Assembly (NCBI GenBank): GCA_030038955.1
Contig: JASHQV010000014.1
Location: forward strand, 1-7,531
Direction: 5' to 3'
Length of the DNA stretch: 7,531 nt
Source of the DNA: Solirubrobacteraceae bacterium
GTDB lineage: Bacteria > Actinomycetota > Thermoleophilia > Solirubrobacterales > Solirubrobacteraceae
A program made the translations under genes and the position numbers. The notes beneath the pieces were generated by a model. The model did no database searches. It saw nothing but the letters and a program-made list of their open reading frames with translations, and had not been told where the DNA came from. Position 1 is the first letter of the stretch; each line of letters starts with the position of its first letter. Below are positions 1 to 6,872 of the stretch, piece after piece.

Positions 1-197
1 ATCGCTTCTCTTACGCGACTGCGGCGAAGCTGTTCGACGTCGGCGGCGCCTCGGCCACCCAGGCGGTCTACAACCTCGACCGCCACTGGCGGAACGTGCG
101 CACGATCTCCACTCACAACCCCACGTTCCTGAAGGCATCGGCGATCGGCGACAACGTCGTCAACGGCACGCCGTTCCCGGCCAACGCGTACTTCTAA
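1..197 (+). CDS. C-terminal end of an acyl-CoA dehydrogenase-fold flavin monooxygenase (DszC/SfnB-like), 5' partial
   Basis: An open frame enters from the left edge (first full codon at 3) and ends at TAA 195-197, giving the last 64 residues. The segments LFDVGGASAT and LDRHWRNVRTISTHNP match the C-terminal helices of the DszC/SfnB/NtaA-partner type of flavin-dependent monooxygenases. These have an acyl-CoA dehydrogenase fold but use reduced FMN and oxygen rather than an acyl-CoA. The Arg/His-rich DRHWRN-R---H-P stretch is the typical flavin-contacting tail of that group, and plain acyl-CoA dehydrogenases usually differ there. The substrate cannot be told from this fragment; family members act on sulfur heterocycles, sulfones and amines. 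The stop lies 31 nt before the AmiS/UreI gene on the same strand, which suggests one transcript. The fold is fairly sure; the monooxygenase subgroup is a judgement from about 60 residues. Confidence 0.72.
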   Translation, partial: RFSYATAAKLFDVGGASATQAVYNLDRHWRNVRTISTHNPTFLKASAIGDNVVNGTPFPANAYF

Positions 198-228
198 CAC
201 CCGCACGACGAGAAAGGGCTTCGAAACG

Positions 229-870
229 ATGTCTTCGGTTGGACTGCTGTTCGTCGGAGCAGTGCTGTTCATGAACGGCCTGCTGTTCCTCGGCAAGGCG
301 GACGCCAAGGGCGTCGCCGTCTTCAACCTGTTCGTTGGGGGACTGCAGACCGCGATCCCGTTCTACCTGATCGCCACCGCGCACACGGCCAATGACATCC
401 TCGGCGCCGCTGGCATCTTCCTGTTCGGATTCACCTACCTGTACGTCGGCATCGTCAACCTGACCGGTTTCAAGGCCGACGGCATCGGCTGGTACTCGCT
501 GTGGGTCGCCGTGCTTGCCGCCGCCTTCGGCCTCACCAACATCCTGCGCTTCCACGACGCCCCCACGGGGCTGCTGTGGCTGCAATGGGCGGTGCTGTGG
601 GGGTTGTTCTGGGTCGTGCTGGCGCTCGGCGTCGAGCGCCTCACGGCGGTGGCCGGGTGGCTGACCCTGATCCTCTCGCTCACCACCTGCACGATCCCCG
701 GATTCCTGCTGCTGCTCGGCGACTGGGGAAAGGTGCCGACGTGGGCCGTGATCGCGGCGATCGTCGCGACCGCTGGCGCGGTGGTGCTGGTTGCGATCCG
801 CACGGTGCCAGCTCACTCCCAGACGGACCCGGGTGCGGGCGGCGACCTGCGCGTAGCCGTTCCGAACTAG
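229..870 (+). CDS. AmiS/UreI family transporter (amide/urea channel-like)
   Basis: This 213-residue, very hydrophobic protein has about seven predicted membrane spans, near residues 4-22, 28-50, 56-79, 87-107, 113-134, 139-163 and 172-190. The N-terminal LLFVGAVLFMNGL, the aromatic LLWLQWAVLWGLFW (115-128) and the GWLTLILSLTTCTIPG segment (143-158) are typical of the AmiS/UreI family. That family includes the acid-gated urea channel UreI of Helicobacter and the AmiS proteins found beside aliphatic amidases. The likely role is passive permeation of urea or a short amide across the cytoplasmic membrane; the exact solute is not readable. The ATG at 229 is chosen because a GAAAGGG ribosome site (212-218) sits 10 nt upstream. 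No amidase, formamidase or urease gene is visible in the window; the neighbour upstream is a flavin monooxygenase. The short hydrophilic C-terminus (191-213) is unremarkable. Confidence 0.92.
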   Translation: MSSVGLLFVGAVLFMNGLLFLGKADAKGVAVFNLFVGGLQTAIPFYLIATAHTANDILGAAGIFLFGFTYLYVGIVNLTGFKADGIGWYSLWVAVLAAAFGLTNILRFHDAPTGLLWLQWAVLWGLFWVVLALGVERLTAVAGWLTLILSLTTCTIPGFLLLLGDWGKVPTWAVIAAIVATAGAVVLVAIRTVPAHSQTDPGAGGDLRVAVPN

Positions 871-1391
871 ACACCACCTGGGGTTCGATCAATCTCTCCA
901 CACCAGGGAAATGCCCTCCAACTTGGAGGGCATTTCCCTGCAGAGGCCGCAGGGACTCGAGCCGGCCTAGTGTCGGCGGGGGCCCGACTTTGAGGACTCC
1001 GTCCTCGGAGGAGGAGAATCTCCTGACCATGGCACGTATGAACCGGGGGTGATGTCAGCTGAAGGGGAGGACATCGCTCCCGCCCCGGTGCACAGTTAGC
1101 AGCCACACGTGCCACCGACCTTGACGGCGTCGAGCGCGGACGCACTGCGGCCAGCGTGGCGAGTTCTAATTGCCTGGGTAGCCGCCCCTCGGACAGGCAG
1201 TGACGAGTGTGACGGCGGGTCCATCGACCGAACGCCCGCATACCCATGATCGAAGCACCATTCCTTGCCCACGATGTCATCCCTGGATGATCTCGGGGCG
1301 CCAACATCCACCAGCTGACTTCGGCACGAGCTGGAAACTGCGGAGAAGGTTCACGGCTGGGGCACAGGCGGCGCTTCCGAACGAGCAGCCT
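871..1391. other. Intergenic region between convergent transcripts, no convincing gene
   Basis: About 520 nt separate the AmiS/UreI gene from the stop of the choline-oxidase-like gene. Apart from the 904-940 palindrome, only small inverted repeats are visible: GAGGAC/GTCCTC at 992-1006, AGGAGA/TCTCCT at 1012-1024, GATGTC/GACATC at 1051-1075, TCATCC/GGATGA at 1277-1290 and CCAGCT/AGCTGG at 1311-1334. The last lies about 60 nt past the stop of the minus-strand oxidase and could be a weak terminator for it. Short open frames on both strands lack ribosome sites and family resemblance. No tRNA or other structured RNA gene was recognised. Confidence 0.6.
904..940 (+). terminator. Perfect 37-nt palindrome, probable (bidirectional) transcription terminator
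   Basis: Bases 904-919 are the exact reverse complement of 925-940, and the central AACTT continues the symmetry around base 922. The RNA would form a stem of 16 or more base pairs with a 5-nt loop. It begins 34 nt after the AmiS/UreI stop codon. There is no T-run on either side, so it is not a classical U-tract terminator; such hairpins are common terminators in high-GC actinobacteria. Because it is symmetrical, it could also stop leftward transcription from the minus-strand genes that converge here. Confidence 0.62.
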
Positions 1392-2924
1392 TCAGGCATT
1401 GCGAGATCGGATTAGGTCGGCGGCCCGCTCGGCGACCATCATGATCGTCACCACCGGGTTGACGGTCGTGATCGTTGGAAACACCGAGGCATCGGCGATC
1501 CGTAGCCCATCGATGCCACGGACGCGAAGCTGTGGGTCCACGACCGCCGCCGGATCGTCATGGGCGCCGATCCGGCAGGTACCGCATACGTGATACACGG
1601 TGCTGTGCGTCGCCCGGGCAAGCGCTGAAAGCTGATCGTCCGCTTGGACATCGGGTCCGGGAAACACCTCGCGTGCGATCCAGTGCGCCATCGGCTCGGT
1701 GTCGGCCACCAGTCGCGCTAGCCGCATGCCGGCCACTAGCACGGCCTCGTCGTGGCCCGCTGGATCAGTGAAGTAGCGGTAGTCGATCAGGGGCGGTCGC
1801 TCCGGATCCGGCGAGCCAATCCACACTCGACCGCGGCTCCGTGGCTTGGCGACGTTGGGTGTCATCGAGACGCTCGGCTCGGGCGTGACGAACCCCATCC
1901 GCTCGCTGTGCTCGGCGAAGGTCATTAGCGGAACGTGGCAGAGGATGTCGGGTGCCGACCGCGTGTCGTCGAGGCGGACGGCGATAATCGCGTCCCACCC
2001 GCTGGCGGCAATGCTGCCGACAGCCGCCTTCGCCTCCCATACGATCAGGCCCTCTGGGTGGTCACAGAGGTTGCGGCCGACTCCGGGGAGGTCGTGGACG
2101 ACGGGTACGCCCGCATCGCGGAGCTCCTCGCCCGGCCCAACGCCGGACAGGAGCAGCAGCCGGGGGGTGTCGATCGCACCGCAAGCGAGGATGATCTCGT
2201 GACGCGCCTCGATCCGCCGAAGCGAGCCGTCGTCACACTCGACCTCCACCGCCCGTGCGCGCCGTGCCTCATCGATCACCAGCCGTCGCGCGCGCGTACG
2301 TAAGATCAGGTCGAGGTTCATTCGCGTGTCGGCGATCGGGTGCAGGTAGTCGACCGACGCCGACGAGCGCATCCCTGTCGATGGGTAGTAGCCGAGCTCC
2401 AGAAATCCGGTGCCGTCGACCAGCGGCTCGTTGTTCCAGCGCTCGCGGACGGGAATTGCTAGCGCGGTCGCGGCCGCGTCGATCACATCGCGGAGGTACG
2501 GATTCCGGTGTGCGGGCGCGACCGGGACGATGTGCGTCGCGAGCCGCTCATAGTATGGCAGTAACTCTGCTGGCCCCCACCCGCGCGCGCCGAGCTCGAC
2601 CCACTCCTGCAGATCCCGGGCTGGGGGACGGAACGCGATCATGCCGTTGTGCGACGAGCATCCACCGAGGATTCGGGCGCGTGCCTGCAGGATGTGCGAG
2701 TTACCGCGTGGCTGTTCAACGCAGGGGTAGTCGAGATGATGCTCCGACTCCAACATCTCCGGCCACCGCCGCAACAGAAGCGCTCGCTCATCGTGTTGGT
2801 CGCTCACCCCCCACTCGATCAGTCCGACGGAGACGTCGTCCACATCTGACAGCCTGGCCGCCAGCACCGACCCGGCGGAGCCACCACCTACGACGAGATA
2901 ATCGTAGGCGGCTAGCGTCTCCAT
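1392..2924 (-). CDS. GMC family oxidoreductase, choline oxidase-like (FAD)
   Basis: The 510-residue product has the full GMC (glucose-methanol-choline) layout. VVGGGSAG (11-18) is the dinucleotide-binding turn, followed by Glu37 at the end of the second strand. GGCSSHN is at 87-93, the second GMC signature GAIDTPRLLLLSGVG at 249-263, and HVCGTCRIG at 445-453. The catalytic pair is His445 and Asn489. The GGCSSHN form matches choline oxidase of Arthrobacter, where this His (His99) carries covalently bound FAD; here it is His92. Also in place are DHPEG (Glu291, counterpart of Glu312 that binds the trimethylammonium group), His330 (counterpart of His351), Trp54 in the RRWPEMLES segment, TPNV--PRSRG (355-365) and RYFTDPAGHD (383-392). 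Choline oxidase turns choline into glycine betaine with two O2, but Ser101 of that enzyme is Gly94 here, so another small alcohol is possible. The reading frame stays open far upstream, but homology begins at ATG 2924, which shares its A with an upstream TGA (TGATG). No clear ribosome site precedes it. Confidence 0.93.
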   Translation of the reverse strand: METLAAYDYLVVGGGSAGSVLAARLSDVDDVSVGLIEWGVSDQHDERALLLRRWPEMLESEHHLDYPCVEQPRGNSHILQARARILGGCSSHNGMIAFRPPARDLQEWVELGARGWGPAELLPYYERLATHIVPVAPAHRNPYLRDVIDAAATALAIPVRERWNNEPLVDGTGFLELGYYPSTGMRSSASVDYLHPIADTRMNLDLILRTRARRLVIDEARRARAVEVECDDGSLRRIEARHEIILACGAIDTPRLLLLSGVGPGEELRDAGVPVVHDLPGVGRNLCDHPEGLIVWEAKAAVGSIAASGWDAIIAVRLDDTRSAPDILCHVPLMTFAEHSERMGFVTPEPSVSMTPNVAKPRSRGRVWIGSPDPERPPLIDYRYFTDPAGHDEAVLVAGMRLARLVADTEPMAHWIAREVFPGPDVQADDQLSALARATHSTVYHVCGTCRIGAHDDPAAVVDPQLRVRGIDGLRIADASVFPTITTVNPVVTIMMVAERAADLIRSRNA

Positions 2925-3522
2925 CACTGCAGGCGGGGGGGCCGTTCCACGGTGGGCGACTCCAGCTGGTGTTTGCGATCCTCGCCGAGGATGTTCAGCG
3001 CCACGCTCGTCGCACCGCCGTCGATCAGCCCGTCGCTCGAGCTCGCGCACTGCCCCGATGCACCGATCGCCGCGATTCGCCGCAGCTGATCGACACCGAG
3101 GTTGCGCGGCAACTCGCCAGCCCAGCCACAATCGCGTCCTCGATCGTGGTATCGCGACGATGGTTCGCGTTGACGCCCACGAATTCCGATACGGGGACGC
3201 CTCTCCGGCGAGGCGTCGACGGTTGGGCTCGATGCGGCCCAGATCCGCGGCGGTTCCCGCACGAACCGAGGTTCGAACTTGCACACGCATACATGCTCAC
3301 CGTCGAAGTTCAGCTGGTCCTTTCCGCTGACGTCGCACAGCAACTTCAGGCATTCCATCGTGCGCCTCCGCTTCGGTGCATACAAGATCCGAATTCGACC
3401 AGCTCGCTCGATCCCGTAGAAGGGGATTGCGATCACCAGATCTTGACTCAATGCGGTTTCACGCCGGTACGCCGTGGACGGCCTCGACCACGCGCAGCAG
3501 CTGCTCCGACGGGATCTGTCAT
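2924..3522 (-). pseudogene. Possible frame-disrupted gene of unknown family between the kinase and oxidase genes
   Basis: No single frame gives a recognisable protein here, yet coding-like stretches with G/C-rich third positions follow one another in different minus-strand frames. PSEQLLRVVEAVHGVPA runs from 3512 and stops at 3459. A second stretch with MECLKLLCDVSG and KDQLNFDGEHV runs from about 3358 to 3244. PVSEFVGVNANHRR followed by DTTIEDAIVAGLA lies at about 3195-3115. GVDQLRRIAAIGASG and then GGATSVALNILGEDRK run from about 3097 to the TGA at 2926-2924. The second and last stretches share one frame, in which a 175-codon frame starting with TTG at 3451 is open throughout. Its TGA overlaps the oxidase ATG by one base (TGATG), a classical coupling junction. 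A possible original ATG is at 3522, 33 nt after the kinase stop. The family is not recognised. Either a real 175-residue gene in one frame, or an original gene of about 195 codons broken by several indels (or by sequencing errors), would fit. Confidence 0.35.
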
Positions 3523-3555
3523 CTGTTCAGGCACGGCGGCGGCACTAGCTCGACG

Positions 3556-4152
3556 TCAAGCGTCCGCACAGACGATGAACTCGCCCTTGACGTCGATCAG
3601 CTGCTCTGACCGCTCGTTGTCGACGCGCACCTGGGCGCGACGATCGGTGCCCTCCGCCGCCTGCAGCGCTCGCTCCTGACGCAGCCAACCGGCGCGGTAC
3701 GGCGCGTACTGTCTCCAGTTGTCACGCTCCCGCACGCGCTGCTCGCACACATCTTCCGGAGCATGGATCCAGATGATCTGGGTGAGGTACGGCGCCAACA
3801 TACGCGCGCCGGCACCACAGCCATCGAGGACCAGCGCCGAGCAGCGCGCGAGCGTGTGCTCCTCCATGTGCGTCAGGGCATCCCAGTCGAATCGGCGCCA
3901 GCGGGCGGTCTCTCCCTTGGCCAGAGGCGCCAGCAGGTGCTTACGAACCACCGGGATCGACGCCGCAAGCGCATCCCAACCTGGCACAACGTCATCCATG
4001 TGGAACACCGGCGCGTCGAGCGAGCGCGCCACGCATTCCGCGAACACGCTCTTGCCCGCGCCCGAGAAGCCATCGACCGCCATGACCTGGCAAGCGCTTC
4101 CAGCCGGCGGATCGAGTGCTCGGAATGTGGTAGCGAACTCGTCGAACGTCAT
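3556..4152 (-). CDS. Uridine kinase-like P-loop NTPase
   Basis: The 198-residue protein has a Walker A motif GFSGAGKS (28-35) preceded by a hydrophobic strand (VMAVD), then HMDDVVPGWD (51-60), the acidic substrate/Mg site of the nucleoside kinase-like group. ARWRRFDWD (83-91), LVLDGCGAGAR (107-117) and the basic DNWRQYAPYRAGW segment (144-156) follow. This order matches a common actinobacterial family annotated as uridine kinase or AAA family ATPase, which probably phosphorylates a small hydroxylated substrate with ATP. True uridine kinase activity is not shown by the sequence. The ATG at 4152 is chosen because the P-loop strand begins about 22 residues in, as in relatives; the frame stays open 44 codons further up but that part is Arg-rich and would overlap the end of the binding-protein gene. 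A 64-nt gap separates it from that gene. It lies in the same direction as the ABC genes, so co-transcription is likely. Confidence 0.85.
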   Translation of the reverse strand: MTFDEFATTFRALDPPAGSACQVMAVDGFSGAGKSVFAECVARSLDAPVFHMDDVVPGWDALAASIPVVRKHLLAPLAKGETARWRRFDWDALTHMEEHTLARCSALVLDGCGAGARMLAPYLTQIIWIHAPEDVCEQRVRERDNWRQYAPYRAGWLRQERALQAAEGTDRRAQVRVDNERSEQLIDVKGEFIVCADA

Positions 4153-4216
4153 CGTTCGCCTGGCTTCAGGGTGGGTCCGTTCGCCGCGCTGCGGCAGTAC
4201 CGTTACTTCACCGGCA

Positions 4217-5932
4217 TCAGGCACTGGCGCCCACCGTCGCCGCCCACGGGTAATACAGGTAGCACGGCATCGTCGCGGGCGCACCCGTGATGTTGTTGGT
4301 CATGAATAGGCGTTCCTGCTCGTTGATCAGCGATAGCCAGGCGACATCCGCCTCGAACAGCGCCTGCGCCTTCGCGACCAGCCGTGCCCGGTCAGCAGGG
4401 TTCGTGGTGCCGTCCGCCGACGCGAGCGCCGAAGTGACGCCGGGGTTACTGTACCCCGAGTAGTTGTACTCGGCGTCGGGCGTTGCCATCTGCACGTACA
4501 TCTCGAGTGGATCGGCGACATCGTTGTACCAGTGCGTCAAGAACGCATCGACCTGCTTGCGCAGGCCCGGGTCGAATAGCAACTGCTCGTAGGTCGCATC
4601 GGGCATCGCATGCAGCTTCAGCGGAAGCCCGACGGACTCCGCCGCGGACTGGATCGCCTCGCCCATCAACACCTCCGAGGCAACGTCGTTGTCGACCGCG
4701 AGGACGATCGGCTGCTTGGGCACGCCAGCTCGCTTGAGCAGCGCACGGGCCGCATCCGGATCTGCCGCTCCGTTCGGAAGCTTAGACCAGGCTTTGGTGT
4801 AGACGCTGGTGGCATAACCCCAGTCGAACGGCACCGCCAGCGCCCGGGCGACCTGTCCGGCGCTGCTGAACACCTGCCGAAGGATTGCCTCGCGGTCGAT
4901 TGCCAGCAGCAGCACGCGCCGGATGTCGGCGCTTCCCAGTGGCCCACCGGACCGACTTGGAGTGAGGTTCCAGACCTCGACCGACTTGCCCAGGTAGAGC
5001 TTCCCGTTCGAGGCTGCTTGCAGGCGCGTGAAGCCGGACAGCGGCGCCTCGTAGGTGCCGTCGATCTCGCCCGACAGAAGCGCATCGGTGATCTCGCTCT
5101 CGTCAGTCAGAAACTGGAACGTGATCGTGCGCGTCTTCGGTTGAAGCGTCGGGTCCCAGTAGTCTGGGTTCTTGTCCAGGACAATCGATGTTCCTGGGGT
5201 CCAGTGCTGAAAGCGGAATGGCCCCGTGTGCATCACACCGACCGAGGCGGTACCGTAGTTGTCACCGGCGCGGCGGACGAATGCCTCCTGCCCGACTACC
5301 CCAGCCGGCGTCGCCATCACCTGGTTGACGATCACGTCGGGGTGCTTGAGGTTGATTGTCACCTCGTCCTCGGCCGTCTTGATGATGTTCGCAACATTGG
5401 TGAAGTACACGGCCCAGTAGGAGCCTTCGGCAGGGTCGAGGTGCCTATTCAGGCTGAACACCACATCGTCTACGGTCACGGGCGACCCGTTCCAGAACCT
5501 CACACCTGGCCTCAGCTTGTAGACGAGCTGAGTCGGAGAGGGCTGTGAGTACGACGCGGCAAGGCCAGGCTCGAGCGAGAAGTCCGGTCGTTGGCGCAGC
5601 AGGCTCTCGCCCATGTTCGCCAGCACGGTGTTGGGCGAGAGGTCGTAGCACTTGATCCAGTCAAGTGGCGTCGGCTCGCCCGACGGGAGGTTCCATGTGA
5701 CTGCGTCGACGGATCCCTTCGCAGCCGGCGTATAGATGATCCCAGGATTCAGGTTCGCCGGTCCGGACGCTGAGCTGGCGGCAGTCGAGCCCGCAGAGGT
5801 CCCAGAGGAGCACGCCGCCAGCAGCCCGGGGATCGTCAGAGCTGCACCTAGGGCGCCGGCACGTCGGAGGAACTCGGCGCGCGTCGCCCCATCTTTGGGC
5901 ACGCTCAGTTCGTAGCGGGATTGATCAGTCAC
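4217..5932 (-). CDS. ABC transporter substrate-binding lipoprotein, family 5 (peptide/opine/nickel type)
   Basis: The 571-residue product is a periplasmic-type solute receptor of the SBP_bac_5 family (DppA/OppA-like), anchored outside the membrane. A short hydrophilic N-terminus leads to FLRRAGALGAALTIPGLLAAC (21-41): a basic segment, a hydrophobic core and a lipobox LAAC with Cys41 as lipidation site, followed by a Ser/Ala/Gly-rich linker. Family landmarks are GESLLRQRPDFSLEPGLAASY (108-128), LRPGVRFWNGSPVTVDDVVFS (140-160), TGPFRF (236-241), the NPDYWD segment (255-260) and DIRRVLLLAIDREAI (336-350). The length fits the family. The GTG at 5932 is chosen as start because GAAAGGA (5941-5947) lies 8 nt upstream and it gives a proper signal peptide; no ATG is near. 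The start overlaps the end of the upstream ATPase gene by 8 nt, so translation is probably coupled. The ligand cannot be read. Confidence 0.95.
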   Translation of the reverse strand: MTDQSRYELSVPKDGATRAEFLRRAGALGAALTIPGLLAACSSGTSAGSTAASSASGPANLNPGIIYTPAAKGSVDAVTWNLPSGEPTPLDWIKCYDLSPNTVLANMGESLLRQRPDFSLEPGLAASYSQPSPTQLVYKLRPGVRFWNGSPVTVDDVVFSLNRHLDPAEGSYWAVYFTNVANIIKTAEDEVTINLKHPDVIVNQVMATPAGVVGQEAFVRRAGDNYGTASVGVMHTGPFRFQHWTPGTSIVLDKNPDYWDPTLQPKTRTITFQFLTDESEITDALLSGEIDGTYEAPLSGFTRLQAASNGKLYLGKSVEVWNLTPSRSGGPLGSADIRRVLLLAIDREAILRQVFSSAGQVARALAVPFDWGYATSVYTKAWSKLPNGAADPDAARALLKRAGVPKQPIVLAVDNDVASEVLMGEAIQSAAESVGLPLKLHAMPDATYEQLLFDPGLRKQVDAFLTHWYNDVADPLEMYVQMATPDAEYNYSGYSNPGVTSALASADGTTNPADRARLVAKAQALFEADVAWLSLINEQERLFMTNNITGAPATMPCYLYYPWAATVGASA

Positions 5933-6872
5933 CTGCGTTGTCCTTTCTCGCTGCCGGACACTCCATGGGTGCCAGACGATCGACTGTTGACGTGAAGTGC
6001 CTAGCCAGCGTCGCGCCAGTGAGCACCGCCTTTTGTGACCGAGGCTTTGCAGCACCGTTCGCTGTATGCCAGTTCGGTCCGGGGACGGCGTCGATCAGGA
6101 GCTGGGTGTAGGGATCCCGAGGCGCGTTCAGTACCTCGGCGGTGCGGCCACGCTCGACCACCGTGCCCGACTTCATGACTAGGATCTGGTCAGTGACATG
6201 ACGCACAACCGCCAGGTCGTGGGATATGAACACATACGTGATCGCCGTCGCCTCGCGGATGTCCGCAAGCAGGTTGAGCACCTGCGCCTGGATCGATACG
6301 TCGAGCGCCGCAACGGGCTCGTCGAGCACGAGCACCCGCGGCTCGAGCGCTAGCGCGCGGGCGATCGCCGCGCGTTGTCGCTGACCCCCGGACAGTTGAT
6401 GCGGCCGAGCGGCGCCCTCGCGCCGATCAAGCCCTACCTGCTCGAGCAGCTCCGCGATTCGGCGGGCACGCGCAGCTCGACCCAGAGAGAAGTGCAGCGC
6501 TAAGACCTCGTCGATCGCACTTACGATTGACTGATGCCGGTCGAGCGATGTGTATGGATCCTGGAGGACCATCTGTAGCTCACGGGCGTTCCGGCGCCGT
6601 TCGGCGAGCGAGATCCGACGGGCGATCCCGCGCTGCCGGCCGGCCACCCACACGGTGCCGGCGGTCGGCCGCTCGAGGCCCGCAAGCATCCTGGCCGTGG
6701 TGGTCTTGCCCGACCCCGATTCGCCGACGATCGCCAGTGAGTCACCCTCCCGGAGCTCGAAGCCAACCCCCTTGACCGCATGAACATCTGCCGCGCCGCG
6801 ATGGGTTATCCCCCATGCACGAAACACCTTGTGCACGTCTTCGACGCGGACCACCGGGTGATCAGTGACCAT
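5925..6872 (-). CDS. Oligopeptide/dipeptide-type ABC transporter ATP-binding protein (OppF/DppF-like)
   Basis: This 315-residue cytoplasmic ATPase powers the importer. It shows Walker A GESGSGKT (50-57), the Q-loop and following VLQDPYTSLD (102-111), signature LSGGQRQR (160-167), Walker B VLVLDEP (180-186), D-loop AALD (188-191) and switch His218 in ISHDL. The DPYTQLLIDAVPG element (253-265) is the start of the oligopeptide-transporter C-terminal region. The last 50 residues do not look like known DppF tails and lack the cysteine cluster seen in its partner. ATG 6872 is preferred over GTG 6890 because AGGAG (6879-6883) lies 6 nt before it. Its start overlaps the stop of the partner ATPase gene by 11 nt. 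It is expected to pair with that ATPase as the asymmetric DppD/DppF dimer. Confidence 0.95.
   Translation of the reverse strand: MVTDHPVVRVEDVHKVFRAWGITHRGAADVHAVKGVGFELREGDSLAIVGESGSGKTTTARMLAGLERPTAGTVWVAGRQRGIARRISLAERRRNARELQMVLQDPYTSLDRHQSIVSAIDEVLALHFSLGRAARARRIAELLEQVGLDRREGAARPHQLSGGQRQRAAIARALALEPRVLVLDEPVAALDVSIQAQVLNLLADIREATAITYVFISHDLAVVRHVTDQILVMKSGTVVERGRTAEVLNAPRDPYTQLLIDAVPGPNWHTANGAAKPRSQKAVLTGATLARHFTSTVDRLAPMECPAARKDNAGD
5941..5947 (-). promoter_or_regulatory. Ribosome binding site for the substrate-binding lipoprotein
   Basis: On the minus strand GAAAGGA precedes the GTG at 5932 by 8 nt. It lies inside the last codons of the upstream ATPase gene and decides the lipoprotein start, since the frame stays open another 41 codons upstream. 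Confidence 0.7.

Noticed and set aside
160..816. Minus-strand open frame of 218 codons opposite the AmiS/UreI gene
   Set aside because: Its product is a low-complexity Gln/Glu/Arg/Asp-rich string that mirrors the hydrophobic codons of the transporter gene; it has no domain.
2925..3290. N-terminal extension of the oxidase reading frame by 122 codons
   Set aside because: The extension is Arg-rich with no similarity to GMC proteins, and the Rossmann strand begins seven residues after ATG 2924, as expected for the family.
2255..3679. Long plus-strand open frame of 474 codons
   Set aside because: It runs antisense to the oxidase gene and the disrupted region, is very rich in Arg, Ser, Ala and Pro, and resembles no family. 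It is a by-product of high-GC codon bias on the other strand.
4183..4195. GCCGC-GCT-GCGGC hairpin in the 64-nt gap between receptor and kinase genes
   Set aside because: A 5-bp stem without a T-run is too weak in this base composition to call a terminator or attenuator.
4610..5548. Plus-strand open frame of 312 codons
   Set aside because: It lies wholly antisense to the family 5 receptor gene, which has clear family motifs. Its composition (Arg, Val, Asp rich, no motif) is that of a shadow frame.
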